This document shows positions 5,087 through 11,286 of a DNA stretch of 11,342 bases, in pieces (position 1 is the stretch's first letter; the number at the start of each line of letters is the position of its first letter). The stretch comes from JAVZGQ01 sp039000685 (GTDB lineage Archaea; Aenigmatarchaeota; Aenigmatarchaeia; CG10238-14; SCSR01), in NCBI GenBank assembly GCA_039000685.1, contig JAWBNW010000020.1:1-11342 (forward strand). The letters are read 5' to 3'. The notes below the pieces were generated by a model. It saw only the letters and a program-made list of their open reading frames with translations, did not search any database and was not told the DNA's origin. Made by a program: the position numbers and the translations under genes.

Positions 5087-5836
5087 TTACTCTTCTTCTA
5101 CTCTCGGTGCCAAGACAAAATTCAAGCTTAGCTTGTCTTTGACTTCGAAGCTCATCTTGATTGGGTAATCTTGGGCCCACTCAAGGACAATAGAGTTGCT
5201 AAGCTTTGCAGCTTTTATCATCTTCTTCAAGTAATCTAAAGGATATCTTGCTTTCACATTTCCACTTACTTTCAGTTCAGCCAAAGCTTTATTTCCTTTT
5301 TCTAGCTCAAGTTGAGTAGAACTTATGTCTCCTTCTGCCCTCATCAAAAACCTGGAGGGAGAAGCCTCAAAAACAACAGCATCTGCAACTACTTCAGCAT
5401 CCGCTATTCCTGATTCCAAGATATTCGAGCTCATTTCCGCTTTGGTGTTGAACTCAAGCTGATCTATTCTAGGAACTTCTTCTTGACTCAATTCCAACAA
5501 AGGCAAAACAAACCTTCTTCTGCTCGAATTCTCAAGAACAATTTCAAGCTTTGAATCCTGCAAGCTGAAAGTTGCTTTATCCTGAGCGCTCGCTCTCTTT
5601 AGAACAGAAAGAAAGTTTGGAATGTCTAAACCAATTGACTGCTCTTTATCAACTTCATATTCCTCGAAAGCGGAAGCTGAAATCTTGAAATCGACTGCAG
5701 CAACCATTGCCCTATCAGAAGCTATCAGGCTTATACCATCTTTTGCCAGCTTGAAAATCCCCTCGTCTATCAGTTCTGCTATTGTAGAAATAGAATTCAC
5801 GAGCAAGCCCACATCCTTTAAAGTTGCCTTAAACAT
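5087..5836 (-). CDS. pcn: DNA polymerase sliding clamp PCNA
   Basis: 249 residues, the normal length for archaeal PCNA, with recognisable family features along the whole chain. The N-terminal region contains DGISLIASDRAMVAAVDF (about residues 33-50), equivalent to the 'DGI..mdpshValv' segment. An interdomain region VLPLLELSQEEVPRIDQLEF (about 110-129) follows. The second half ends in the standard 'YPLDYLKKMIKAAKLS' helix and a C-terminal 'YPIKMSFEV.....LNFVLAPRVEEE' strand pair and tail. PCNA rings encircle DNA and tether polymerases, ligase, FEN1 and others through PIP motifs. Only one PCNA is seen here, so it is presumably a homotrimer. The start at ATG 5836 overlaps the end of the OB-fold gene by 8 bases and is preceded by a GAGGGAT Shine-Dalgarno inside that gene, so translation is coupled. 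It is the third gene of a Nudix-OB-PCNA unit. Confidence 0.97.
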   Translation of the reverse strand: MFKATLKDVGLLVNSISTIAELIDEGIFKLAKDGISLIASDRAMVAAVDFKISASAFEEYEVDKEQSIGLDIPNFLSVLKRASAQDKATFSLQDSKLEIVLENSSRRRFVLPLLELSQEEVPRIDQLEFNTKAEMSSNILESGIADAEVVADAVVFEASPSRFLMRAEGDISSTQLELEKGNKALAELKVSGNVKARYPLDYLKKMIKAAKLSNSIVLEWAQDYPIKMSFEVKDKLSLNFVLAPRVEEE

Positions 5837-6125
5837 ACAATCCCTCTTTCTTATATAATTCTTCTACCTTCTTAAATAAATTTAAATCAAATCCTTTTAA
5901 GCTTTGCAGTATGTCTGCTCTGAGCTTACCGTCTAGCAGTGAGCAAAAAGCTCTTACAAGTTCACCTTCCCTTACCTCTTGATCTGAAAAAATTTCTATT
6001 TTTCCGCTTTCATCTTCAAGAACAAAAGAATTTTCAGAAACTTCAGAAATTCTACCAATCAGAGCTACTCTTGAATCAGTTTTTGAAATCGAGGAAATTT
6101 TTCTAGGTGGATAATGGTCTACCAC
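5829..6125 (-). CDS. Small OB-fold protein, possible single-stranded-DNA or PCNA-associated factor
   Basis: 98 residues. Residues about 17-76 show an OB-fold pattern: DSRVALIGRISEVSE, then NSFVLEDESGKIEIF with its characteristic Gly-Lys turn, then GELVRAFCSLLDGKLRA. They are followed by an amphipathic helix (79-93) ending in KKEGLYV. It looks like a small single-OB RPA-like or RPA14/Stn1-like protein, though the exact family is not recognisable. The start is a GTG at 6125; a stop codon lies four codons upstream and no other good start exists. No Shine-Dalgarno is visible, but the upstream Nudix gene stops only 9 bases away. Its end overlaps the PCNA start by 8 bases. This placement suggests a replication or repair role; the biochemical function is inferred only. 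Confidence 0.65.
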   Translation of the reverse strand: MVDHYPPRKISSISKTDSRVALIGRISEVSENSFVLEDESGKIEIFSDQEVREGELVRAFCSLLDGKLRADILQSLKGFDLNLFKKVEELYKKEGLYV

Positions 6126-6134
6126 GAGTTTAAT

Positions 6135-6602
6135 TTAAGAACGAGAAGATAAAAGCTTTTTCTTTTTCTCCAAAGCTTTCAAATATTTGAAAAGTTTTGG
6201 GTGTAGAGATGTCGTGAAAAATTTCTTGACTTCTGTTGGTCTCACCCACTTTAACTCTACAAGTTCTTTCCCCACTTTCTCTTTTCCACCAACAACCTCA
6301 CAAATATAATAAATTGAAAGAAATTCTCGCTTTTCTGGGTAGGTCTTGGCGAAGATCGTTCCTTTGACTTCTACATCTAGCCCAGTTTTAATTTTTATTT
6401 GATGCTTGAGAGCATCTTCCAATTCTTCTCCATAAACTGGTCTTCCTCCAGGAAAGCACCAAGTAAGCTGCTTGATGTAAGGATCTTTTTCTCCCCTTCC
6501 GATCAAAATTTTCCCAGTTCTGGGGTTATAAATTATACCCAAGACATTAACCAAGAAGATGCCTTTATCAAATTGTACCCAGTTGAACTTTGTTTTTCTC
6601 AT
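6135..6602 (-). CDS. Nudix-fold protein with degenerate Nudix box
   Basis: 155 residues with the Nudix domain outline. There is a first strand IFLVNVLGIIYNPRTGKILIGRG (about 15-37, including the usual 'G.iLL..R' segment), then LTWCFPGGRPVYGEE (46-60) with the P-G-G turn, and a downstream strand FLSIYYICEVVGG. In the Nudix box Gx5Ex7REUxEExGU the first part is intact (G53, E59), but the metal-binding core reads HQIKIK (67-72) in place of REUxEE. The Arg and all three following Glu are replaced, so the protein is probably not a normal pyrophosphohydrolase and may bind a nucleotide or protein instead. ATG 6602 lies 27 bp behind a TATA-like box (6624-6634). It is the first gene of the unit containing the OB-fold protein and PCNA. 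Confidence 0.8.
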   Translation of the reverse strand: MRKTKFNWVQFDKGIFLVNVLGIIYNPRTGKILIGRGEKDPYIKQLTWCFPGGRPVYGEELEDALKHQIKIKTGLDVEVKGTIFAKTYPEKREFLSIYYICEVVGGKEKVGKELVELKWVRPTEVKKFFTTSLHPKLFKYLKALEKKKKLLSSRS

Positions 6603-6623
6603 ATTTTACTCTTAATTAGTTAA

Positions 6624-6634
6624 CTTATTAAAAA
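6624..6634 (-). promoter_or_regulatory. TATA-like box for the Nudix-OB-PCNA operon
   Basis: Minus-strand TTTTTAATAAG centred 27 bp before ATG 6602, with no Shine-Dalgarno between, in the 38-bp gap after the TFS gene. Implies a leaderless transcript. Confidence 0.45.
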
Positions 6635-6640
6635 TTTCCT

Positions 6641-6961
6641 TCAGCCGTAAGAACGCCAGCTGTAACCACATTTCTTACACTTGTAAAACATAGTTGGTGG
6701 CTCATCGGCTGCTCTGGTTTGTTGCATCCACCAGTATGCTTCCATGTTTTCACATTTTGGGCACATTATTGTTGTTGTTGGTAGTTCGGCCACACCTTCA
6801 TCTTTTCCCATAACAATAACTTCTTTTTTCTTTTCGTGCAACTTTTCCACTATCTCTACTTTCTCTTTAGACTTAACTCTATTACCACACTTCCTACAGA
6901 CCAAATATCCTTTCTTCTTCTTATCAGCTACCATCAAGTTTCCACATTTTGGACAAAACAT
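6641..6961 (-). CDS. tfs: Transcription factor S (archaeal TFIIS/RPB9-like cleavage factor)
   Basis: 106 residues with two zinc ribbons, the standard TFS architecture. The N-terminal ribbon uses C3/C6 and C22/C25; the C-terminal ribbon uses C67/C70 and C95/C98. Between the C-terminal pairs is the catalytic loop QTRAADEPPT with the acidic pair D86-E87, which reaches into the RNA polymerase active site and stimulates transcript cleavage after backtracking. Both acidic residues are present, so this is an active-type TFS rather than an inhibitory paralogue. Length is normal. The ATG abuts the TGA of the signal-peptidase gene directly (TGAATG), so it is translated as part of the DUF99-signal peptidase-TFS operon. 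TFS near PCNA is a recurrent archaeal arrangement. Confidence 0.95.
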   Translation of the reverse strand: MFCPKCGNLMVADKKKKGYLVCRKCGNRVKSKEKVEIVEKLHEKKKEVIVMGKDEGVAELPTTTIMCPKCENMEAYWWMQQTRAADEPPTMFYKCKKCGYSWRSYG

Positions 6962-7618
6962 TCAAATTCCCCCGAAAATCCAATGAAAGATAACTTTAAA
7001 ATATCCTAATTTTGGAATAATAAAGATTACTCTTCCCTTTATTTGTCCCTTTTTCACGGAATATTCGAAAGGAAGCAAGTCTGGGTTGTGATCACCTTTC
7101 GTCATGTAGCTTCCATCTGGGTTTATCTTAACTATTCTGTGAATAATCGGTATTTCTTGACCAGGAACTTCATAAACTACAACATCTCCAACTTTATACT
7201 CATCACTTCCTTGAACTATTGGCAAATCACCTATCTCAAAACCATTTTTTATTGGCCAAGAATCTATGTAGCTTTTGTTGTAGCCTAAATTCTCTTCCAA
7301 CCATTTGTAGTGATTTATTTCAATGCTTTCATCGTGAAGCATGGAAGATGTCAAAACTGAAACTGCTGGATAATCTGTGAGAAGAATTAAACCCAGAATG
7401 GTTTTGAATATCAAAGCTGCAAAGGCTCCACCTAAAATGTAAGGCAAATAAGATTCTTGCTTGAGGTAATAGAGTATAAAGATACCGAAGATCACCATTA
7501 AATAGGTAGAGATGTTTGTGATTGAGAAGAGGTAGAGCAAAATCATTGATAAAGCAGTGTAGACGAAAATCCCGTATTTCTTTTCTATTTTCTCCCATTT
7601 CTTCTTAAGCTCTTCCAT
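6962..7618 (-). CDS. Signal peptidase I, archaeal/ER type (S26B)
   Basis: 218 residues. There are three hydrophobic segments at about 17-33, 36-52 and 57-80, then the catalytic domain outside the membrane. Catalytic residues: S92 in VLTSSMLH (the SxSM-type box), H160 in PIIHRIVKI (box D, with His where bacterial enzymes have Lys), and D176/D180 in KGDHNPD (box E). This Ser-His-Asp set is the ER/archaeal class. Between S92 and the box C strand GDVVVYEVPG (144-153) is an insert of about 50 residues, longer than in bacterial enzymes. It removes signal peptides from secreted proteins. The start ATG 7618 lies inside the end of the DUF99 gene (14-base overlap) behind a strong Shine-Dalgarno AGAGGAG at 7625-7631. 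A short C-terminal hydrophobic stretch (FKVIFHWIFGGI) may be a further membrane anchor. Confidence 0.92.
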   Translation of the reverse strand: MEELKKKWEKIEKKYGIFVYTALSMILLYLFSITNISTYLMVIFGIFILYYLKQESYLPYILGGAFAALIFKTILGLILLTDYPAVSVLTSSMLHDESIEINHYKWLEENLGYNKSYIDSWPIKNGFEIGDLPIVQGSDEYKVGDVVVYEVPGQEIPIIHRIVKINPDGSYMTKGDHNPDLLPFEYSVKKGQIKGRVIFIIPKLGYFKVIFHWIFGGI

Positions 7619-8186
7619 AACTTTCTCCTCTCACGATTCCTGTAGCTATGATATGGGCTATCCTCAAAGGTTCTGGTATGTAGCTCCTAGTGCAGCTCAG
7701 CTTTATCACCTCTTTGGCTGCGGAATCGTCGATTCCTATATTTTGGTAATAAACCTTTTTAAAGTCTTTGATGTAGCACTCTTTTATTTTGCCAGCATTC
7801 TCCACAGCTTTCCACCTTTCTTCAAAATCTTCAAACTTCTTCAAAGCCTTTTTCACTTTTGTTAAGTTAGGCATCTTCCTGTTTATCACTATGACCGGAA
7901 GCTTCGTTTCTTCGTGAATTCTCTTGACATCAACCATGTTGAAGCCTGCTAAAGTGATTCCGTCGAACATAATTATCTTAAGCTGTTGTTTGTGTCTAGT
8001 AGAATTCACGAGCTTGATTATCTTTTCAGTTGCATCTATTCCATCAACCAAAACTTCAGTTTTGAGCAAGCCGTCAAGAAATTTGCCACCGCGAAATATC
8101 ACTCCTATGACAGGAACCAGCTCTTTGCTTTTTGGTGTGAAGGCACTATCGTCAAAACCAAGAATTCTTATCTCTGGCTTGAGCAT
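7605..8186 (-). CDS. DUF99 family protein (endonuclease V-like fold)
   Basis: 193 residues, full length for DUF99/UPF0215. Recognisable are the N-terminal ILGFDDSAF (8-16), the 'VPVIGVIFRGG' strand (24-34), 'LKIIMFDGITLAGFNMVD' (68-86), 'LPVIVINRKMP' and the C-terminal 'SYIPEPLRIAHIIATGIVRGESYGRA'. DUF99 is related to endonuclease V, with Asp residues (D12/D13, D75) at metal-site positions, and some members are annotated as deoxyuridine-directed endonucleases. Whether this one cuts DNA is not shown by sequence. ATG 8186 is the first start after an intergenic region with TATA-like AT-rich DNA, so it heads the DUF99-signal peptidase-TFS operon. Its 3' end overlaps the signal peptidase start by 14 bases. 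Confidence 0.88.
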   Translation of the reverse strand: MLKPEIRILGFDDSAFTPKSKELVPVIGVIFRGGKFLDGLLKTEVLVDGIDATEKIIKLVNSTRHKQQLKIIMFDGITLAGFNMVDVKRIHEETKLPVIVINRKMPNLTKVKKALKKFEDFEERWKAVENAGKIKECYIKDFKKVYYQNIGIDDSAAKEVIKLSCTRSYIPEPLRIAHIIATGIVRGESYGRA

Positions 8187-8210
8187 GTTTTTCTAAGTAA
8201 GAGAATAGGA

Positions 8211-8226
8211 TTTTGTAAGTATTAAA
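8211..8226 (-). promoter_or_regulatory. Probable promoter of the DUF99-signal peptidase-TFS operon
   Basis: Two overlapping candidate boxes on the minus strand: CTTACAAAA centred 28 bp, and CTTTAATAC centred 36 bp, before ATG 8186. The match is weaker than for the other boxes, so the exact element is uncertain. Confidence 0.3.
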
Positions 8227-8256
8227 GCTTTACAAAAGAAGGAAAAAGAAGGAAAT

Positions 8257-8559
8257 TCATTTTGCAAGCTTGTTCAGCTCACTTTGTACTATAGCAGGCA
8301 TAGCTATTCCAACAAAGAAGAAAAGCAAAAACCACAGGGGCGTGCTCTCCTTCTTCGTAACTTTTGCAAAACCTTCTGCATACTTGTAAAGCCAGTAAAT
8401 GTTGGCTATTGGGATTATCATTAGCCAAGCTGTCGGTATTTGCGCCCCAAGCTCATTCAGCTCATTCTTTGTTTTAACTAGCCAATAGATGAAGTAGATG
8501 CCTAACGTCACTATACCAAGCAAGTAAACTTTCACCAAACTTCTTTTTGTCACTGCCAT
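8257..8559 (-). CDS. DUF4234 family small membrane protein
   Basis: 100 residues matching the DUF4234 pattern from end to end. It starts with RSLVKVYLLGIVTLGIYFIYW (6-26), a first membrane segment with the family's 'tlGiY.iyW' motif, then the polar KTKNELNELGAQIPT (29-43), a second segment WLMIIPIANIYWLYKYAEG (45-63) with the 'iiPianiYWlyky.eg' motif, and a third hydrophobic stretch (74-90) followed by QSELNKLAK. Function is unknown; such proteins are membrane-embedded with short loops. The single gene has its own TATA box 28 bp before ATG 8559 and is divergent from the L40e gene. It is separated from DUF99 by 70 bases holding that operon's promoter. Confidence 0.85.
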   Translation of the reverse strand: MAVTKRSLVKVYLLGIVTLGIYFIYWLVKTKNELNELGAQIPTAWLMIIPIANIYWLYKYAEGFAKVTKKESTPLWFLLFFFVGIAMPAIVQSELNKLAK

Positions 8560-8582
8560 AATTATTCCTTGGTTTTATTCCT

Positions 8583-8590
8583 TATTTAAA
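8583..8590 (-). promoter_or_regulatory. TATA box TTTAAATA for the DUF4234 gene
   Basis: Minus-strand TTTAAATA centred 27-28 bp before ATG 8559; leaderless start. It shares the 79-bp divergent region with the L40e promoter. Confidence 0.5.
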
Positions 8591-8607
8591 GTTGTATTTC
8601 ATTAAAT

Positions 8608-8617
8608 TTTATAAAAA
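8608..8617 (+). promoter_or_regulatory. TATA box for the L40e operon
   Basis: TTTATAAAAA centred 26-27 bp before the L40e ATG at 8639, implying a leaderless transcript. A GTGAT at 8631-8635 could be a partial Shine-Dalgarno but is only 3 nt from the ATG. Confidence 0.55.
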
Positions 8618-8638
8618 TAAAAACCCATAAGTGATTTC

Positions 8639-8809
8639 ATGGCAAAAAAGATTTTTTCAGAAGCCGTGGCAAGGCTTTACACTAGAATTTTTGTTTGTAG
8701 AGTTTGCAAGAGCAAGATCAGGGCCGATCCTGCCAAAGTTAAAGCCGGTAAGGTTAAATGCAGGAAATGTGGTTCTAAAGCTTTGAGACCAAAGAAAAGA
8801 CCTTTGTGA
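8639..8809 (+). CDS. rpl40e: 50S ribosomal protein L40e
   Basis: A 56-residue basic protein (ATG 8639, TGA 8807). It has the family order: an N-terminal helix SEAVARLYTR with the conserved 'eA.aRl' pattern, then the zinc ribbon C20-V-C-R-V-C type pair (C20/C23) and C41/C44 in CRKCGSKALR, ending in the basic tail PKKRPL. L40e is a small zinc-binding protein of the archaeal large subunit; in eukaryotes it is made as a ubiquitin fusion. Length is normal, though the spacer between the Cys pairs (17 residues) is somewhat long and Lys-rich. It heads the plus-strand cluster and ends 4 bases before the next zinc-ribbon gene. Confidence 0.88.
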   Translation: MAKKIFSEAVARLYTRIFVCRVCKSKIRADPAKVKAGKVKCRKCGSKALRPKKRPL

Positions 8810-8813
8810 TGAC

Positions 8814-9053
8814 ATGGAAATAAGATATATAACAACTCGGGACCTACAAAATTCTGCCGGCGAAATAAAAGGTAAAGTGAGGGTGATTGTCCTGAAGGGA
8901 GAAGATGTTGCTAATATCGATTTGGTTTGTCCCGAGTGTGGTCAAGCTCAAAAGAAAAAACAAGAGTTTAAGCTTCCTCTTGATTTGCAGTGCGAGAAGT
9001 GCGGATTCAAGATAAAACTTCAAAGCTTGAGGAAAGAGATTAAGAAGAAATAA
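8814..9053 (+). CDS. Small zinc-ribbon protein of unknown function
   Basis: 79 residues. Residues 1-37 look like two or three beta strands (MEIRYITTRD, GKVRVIVLKGEDVANIDLV). They are followed by a zinc ribbon C39-x2-C42 ... C60-x2-C63, whose two halves are separated by a Lys/Gln-rich loop, and a basic tail SLRKEIKKK. I do not recognise the family; the shape suggests a nucleic-acid-binding protein. The start ATG 8814 lies 4 bases after the L40e stop, with GTGATGA over the L40e stop codon serving as a possible Shine-Dalgarno. It is clearly co-transcribed with L40e, which suggests a role at the ribosome or in the neighbouring replication genes, but this is not shown. Confidence 0.75.
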   Translation: MEIRYITTRDLQNSAGEIKGKVRVIVLKGEDVANIDLVCPECGQAQKKKQEFKLPLDLQCEKCGFKIKLQSLRKEIKKK

Positions 9054-9102
9054 AGACTTATTTTTATCTTTAGAATTATCTATTGAAGGGCTAAAGCTCT
9101 TC

Positions 9103-10419
9103 ATGATCGCTATGATAGAGTTTCAGAGGATTTGGAATTGGTATTCTAGAGAATCTGTTCTTAAAGCTATAGTGGAAGCTGCCAAGAATAGGGAAGTAGT
9201 TGCTGTTTATCGAGATGGTGTTTTTGGGAAGAGACCTGATATGATTCAGTATGTTCAGGATGTTCTCCAATCGGTTGCCAAAGGTACAATTTCTTTTCAC
9301 GGCTCGCTTGAAAGATGGCAGCAACCCATGAAGCTTGATGTGGGTTTGAGTAAAGCTCAGCTAGATGCCATGAGAATTGGTTGGGATATTTTGTTCGATG
9401 TGGATGTTGATGATTTTAATATTGCAAAGATTGCTGTAAAGCAGTTGATAGAAGCTTTCAAAGATCATGGTGTTTCCAGCTATAGTGTTAAGTTCACTGG
9501 TGGATCTTCTTTTCATGTTGGCATACCTTTTGAGGCCTTGCCAGAAAAAATTAACGCCCAGCCAACTGCTGCTCAATACCCGGAAATTTTACAGAAAATA
9601 ATAGAGTATGTGAAATGGTACATAAAAGATCAGTTGAAAGAAGAGATTTCAGCTCTAGCAAAGCCAGAAGAAATTGCTAGTAAGATAGGAAAGCCTGTGA
9701 AAGAGATCATGGAAAATGGAGAAATTTCACCATTCAAGATAATTTCCATGGACATCTTTGGTTCAAGACATCTGTTCAGGCTTCCTTACAGCTTGCACGA
9801 GAAGACGCTGAACGTGAGTTTGCCTATAAGACCGGAGGATGTTGAAAAATTTGAAGTGCAACAAGCTTTGCCAGAAAAAGCTAAAGTTGAAGAAAAATTC
9901 CTGATTCCAAAGTCAAGCTTGCACGATGCTGAAGCCCTTGTGATAGAAGCTTTGGACTGGAGCTCAAAGCATTTGGCGGAAACAAAAGAAGAGATTCCAA
10001 AACCGGTGTTGAAGAAAAAAATCAAGACAATACCAGAAGAATATTTCCCTCCTTGCGTGAAGAATATCTTGCAAGGTTTGAGCGATGGGAGGAAGAGGAG
10101 CCTTTTCGTGCTGGCTAACTTCTTGAAGAACATGGGATGGAATCTAGACAAAATTGAAAACAAGATAATGGAATGGAACTCTAAGAATGTGCCGCCCTTG
10201 AGGAACAGCTACCTTAGAACCCAGCTCAGATGGCACTTCAGGCAGGAGAGAAATCTGCTACCGCCAAACTGTGATAATGAGAATTTTTACAAGGCAATAG
10301 GAATCTGTAAGCCGGACGAATTCTGTACAAACAAGAGTGATAAAATCGTGATCAAGAATCCTGTGAACTATCCTTTCAAGAGATTGAAGATAAAGAAGGA
10401 GAGAAAGAAAAGGACTTAA
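9103..10419 (+). CDS. Single-chain archaeal primase: PriS catalytic domain fused to PriL Fe-S domain
   Basis: 438 residues. Residues about 1-245 are an archaeo-eukaryotic primase (AEP) catalytic domain, with ILFDVDVDDF (96-105; D99 and D101 bind metal), TGGSSFHVGIP (132-142; the S-x-H nucleotide-binding motif, S136 and H138) and IISMDIFGSRHLFRLPYSLHEKT (213-235; third acidic residue D217, conserved basic Arg and 'LPySlH.kT'). Residues about 315-425 match the PriL C-terminal domain: PPCVKNIL, then the 'R.RSLF.l..fL...g' type helix, RTQLRWHF, and four Cys (C318, C390, C402, C408) that would hold the 4Fe-4S cluster. The zinc knuckle usual in PriS is not seen; there are no Cys before 318. It makes the RNA/DNA primer for replication as one chain instead of a PriS-PriL dimer. 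The start is ATG 9103; an in-frame ATG at 9112 is an alternative. Confidence 0.93.
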   Translation: MIAMIEFQRIWNWYSRESVLKAIVEAAKNREVVAVYRDGVFGKRPDMIQYVQDVLQSVAKGTISFHGSLERWQQPMKLDVGLSKAQLDAMRIGWDILFDVDVDDFNIAKIAVKQLIEAFKDHGVSSYSVKFTGGSSFHVGIPFEALPEKINAQPTAAQYPEILQKIIEYVKWYIKDQLKEEISALAKPEEIASKIGKPVKEIMENGEISPFKIISMDIFGSRHLFRLPYSLHEKTLNVSLPIRPEDVEKFEVQQALPEKAKVEEKFLIPKSSLHDAEALVIEALDWSSKHLAETKEEIPKPVLKKKIKTIPEEYFPPCVKNILQGLSDGRKRSLFVLANFLKNMGWNLDKIENKIMEWNSKNVPPLRNSYLRTQLRWHFRQERNLLPPNCDNENFYKAIGICKPDEFCTNKSDKIVIKNPVNYPFKRLKIKKERKKRT

Positions 10420-10423
10420 ATAT
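10415..10423 (+). promoter_or_regulatory. TATA-like box before the GINS gene
   Basis: CTTAAATAT centred 24 bp before ATG 10443, overlapping the primase stop codon. A GAGGT Shine-Dalgarno at 10431-10435 also lies 7 nt before the ATG, so the gene may be read both from its own start and from a longer primase transcript. Confidence 0.4.
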
Positions 10424-10442
10424 CGTTCTTGAGGTTTATATT

Positions 10443-10988
10443 ATGGCTGAAGAAATGATAACTTTTGAATTGATAAGGAAGATCCAGAGAGAGGAAGAGA
10501 GGTCGCCAAAGCTCTCCAAACTGCCGGAAAATTTCTACTCAAATGTTAAGAACTATTTGCAGCAAAAAAGAAAGATTTTAGAAAAAATGGAAGATAGAAA
10601 GGCTTCAATAGAGCTTAAGAACATAGAAAGATTGGTTGAGGATATTTTCAACAGGAGGGAAAGAAAAATAGTGACCCAGGCAATAAATTCTGCTAGAATT
10701 GGTTTAACAATAGAGAATTTGACTGATGAGGAAAGAGATTTTTTCAACAGGGTCAAAGAAATTATAAAAGAGAGGAGAGAGAAGGTTTTGAAAGAACTGG
10801 TAGAAAAGGGGGAGGAAAAAGAGACGGTGAGCATGGTTGTTTTTAAAGAAGCGGTTCCGGAGTTTGTTGGTGCTGATTTGAAGACTTATGGGCCTTTTGA
10901 GAAAGGGGATATAGCTAAGCTTCCTGAAGAAAATGTAAAGGTTTTGGTTGAGAAAGGTTTGGTCGAAGAGTTCAAAGTAAGCAAATAA
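10443..10988 (+). CDS. GINS complex subunit, Gins51 type
   Basis: 181 residues. The first ~125 are a helical A-domain, with TFELIRKIQREEERSPKLSKLPENFYSNVKNYL near the start (the 'l..lp..fy......i' pattern typical of GINS). A small beta-rich B-domain follows (about 130-178) with VVFKEAVPEFVGADLKTYGPFEKGDIAKLP and KVLVEKGLVEEF. The A-then-B order is that of Sld5/Psf1, called Gins51 in archaea. GINS links the MCM helicase, GAN/Cdc45 and the primase at the fork. Many DPANN-type genomes appear to have one GINS protein that would form a homotetramer; no Gins23 is seen in this window. The gene follows the fused primase by 23 bases. Confidence 0.9.
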   Translation: MAEEMITFELIRKIQREEERSPKLSKLPENFYSNVKNYLQQKRKILEKMEDRKASIELKNIERLVEDIFNRRERKIVTQAINSARIGLTIENLTDEERDFFNRVKEIIKERREKVLKELVEKGEEKETVSMVVFKEAVPEFVGADLKTYGPFEKGDIAKLPEENVKVLVEKGLVEEFKVSK

Positions 10989-11011
10989 AAATGCTGCCGT
11001 TTCTCTTTAAG

Positions 11012-11019
11012 TTTAAATA
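11012..11019 (+). promoter_or_regulatory. TATA box TTTAAATA for the gene at 11044
   Basis: TTTAAATA centred 28 bp before the ATG, followed by a pyrimidine-rich stretch. Leaderless transcript implied. Confidence 0.55.
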
Positions 11020-11043
11020 GTTTTTTCTTTTTTATTATTAATT

Positions 11044-11280
11044 ATGAACAAATCCCTGTTGTTAGCCTTGAAGGAATTAGGAAAATCTTTTGAATATGTT
11101 TTTTGGGGCGATATTTATCTTTTTTGTGAAAAATGTGGGAGAACAACAGTTATTGGCAAAGATAGAAGAAAAGAATTAGGTATTAAATCCGCAGATCATG
11201 ATTCCTTAAAATTTTTAAGATGCGATTGTGGAGCCGCTTATGGTGGAAATTTTTATAAAATTGATCCTTTAAAAGAATAG
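11044..11280 (+). CDS. Small zinc-ribbon-like protein, unknown function
   Basis: 78 residues. N-terminal helix (1-18), then a strand WGDIYLFCEKCGR with C28-x2-C31, a basic/acidic loop, and LKFLRCDCGAAYGG with C60-x-C62. The second half of the zinc site is C-x-C rather than C-x2-C, and His52 (in ADHDS) could be a further ligand, so the metal site may be atypical. I do not recognise the family. The ATG is supported by a TTTAAATA box 28 bp upstream, so the gene is a transcription unit of its own although it follows GINS by only 55 bases. Codon use is slightly more AT-rich than that of the primase and GINS. Confidence 0.65.
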   Translation: MNKSLLLALKELGKSFEYVFWGDIYLFCEKCGRTTVIGKDRRKELGIKSADHDSLKFLRCDCGAAYGGNFYKIDPLKE

Positions 11281-11286
11281 TTAAAA

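Noticed and set aside
8806..8895. Possible C/D-box small RNA: GTGATGA at the L40e stop with CTGA about 80 bases later
   Set aside because: The spacing is too long for an archaeal C/D RNA, there are no C'/D' boxes, and the region is well explained by two coding genes.
9786..10163. 125-residue minus-strand open frame inside the primase gene
   Set aside because: It is antisense to the PriL-like and linker regions that contain conserved motifs; no promoter or Shine-Dalgarno is seen.
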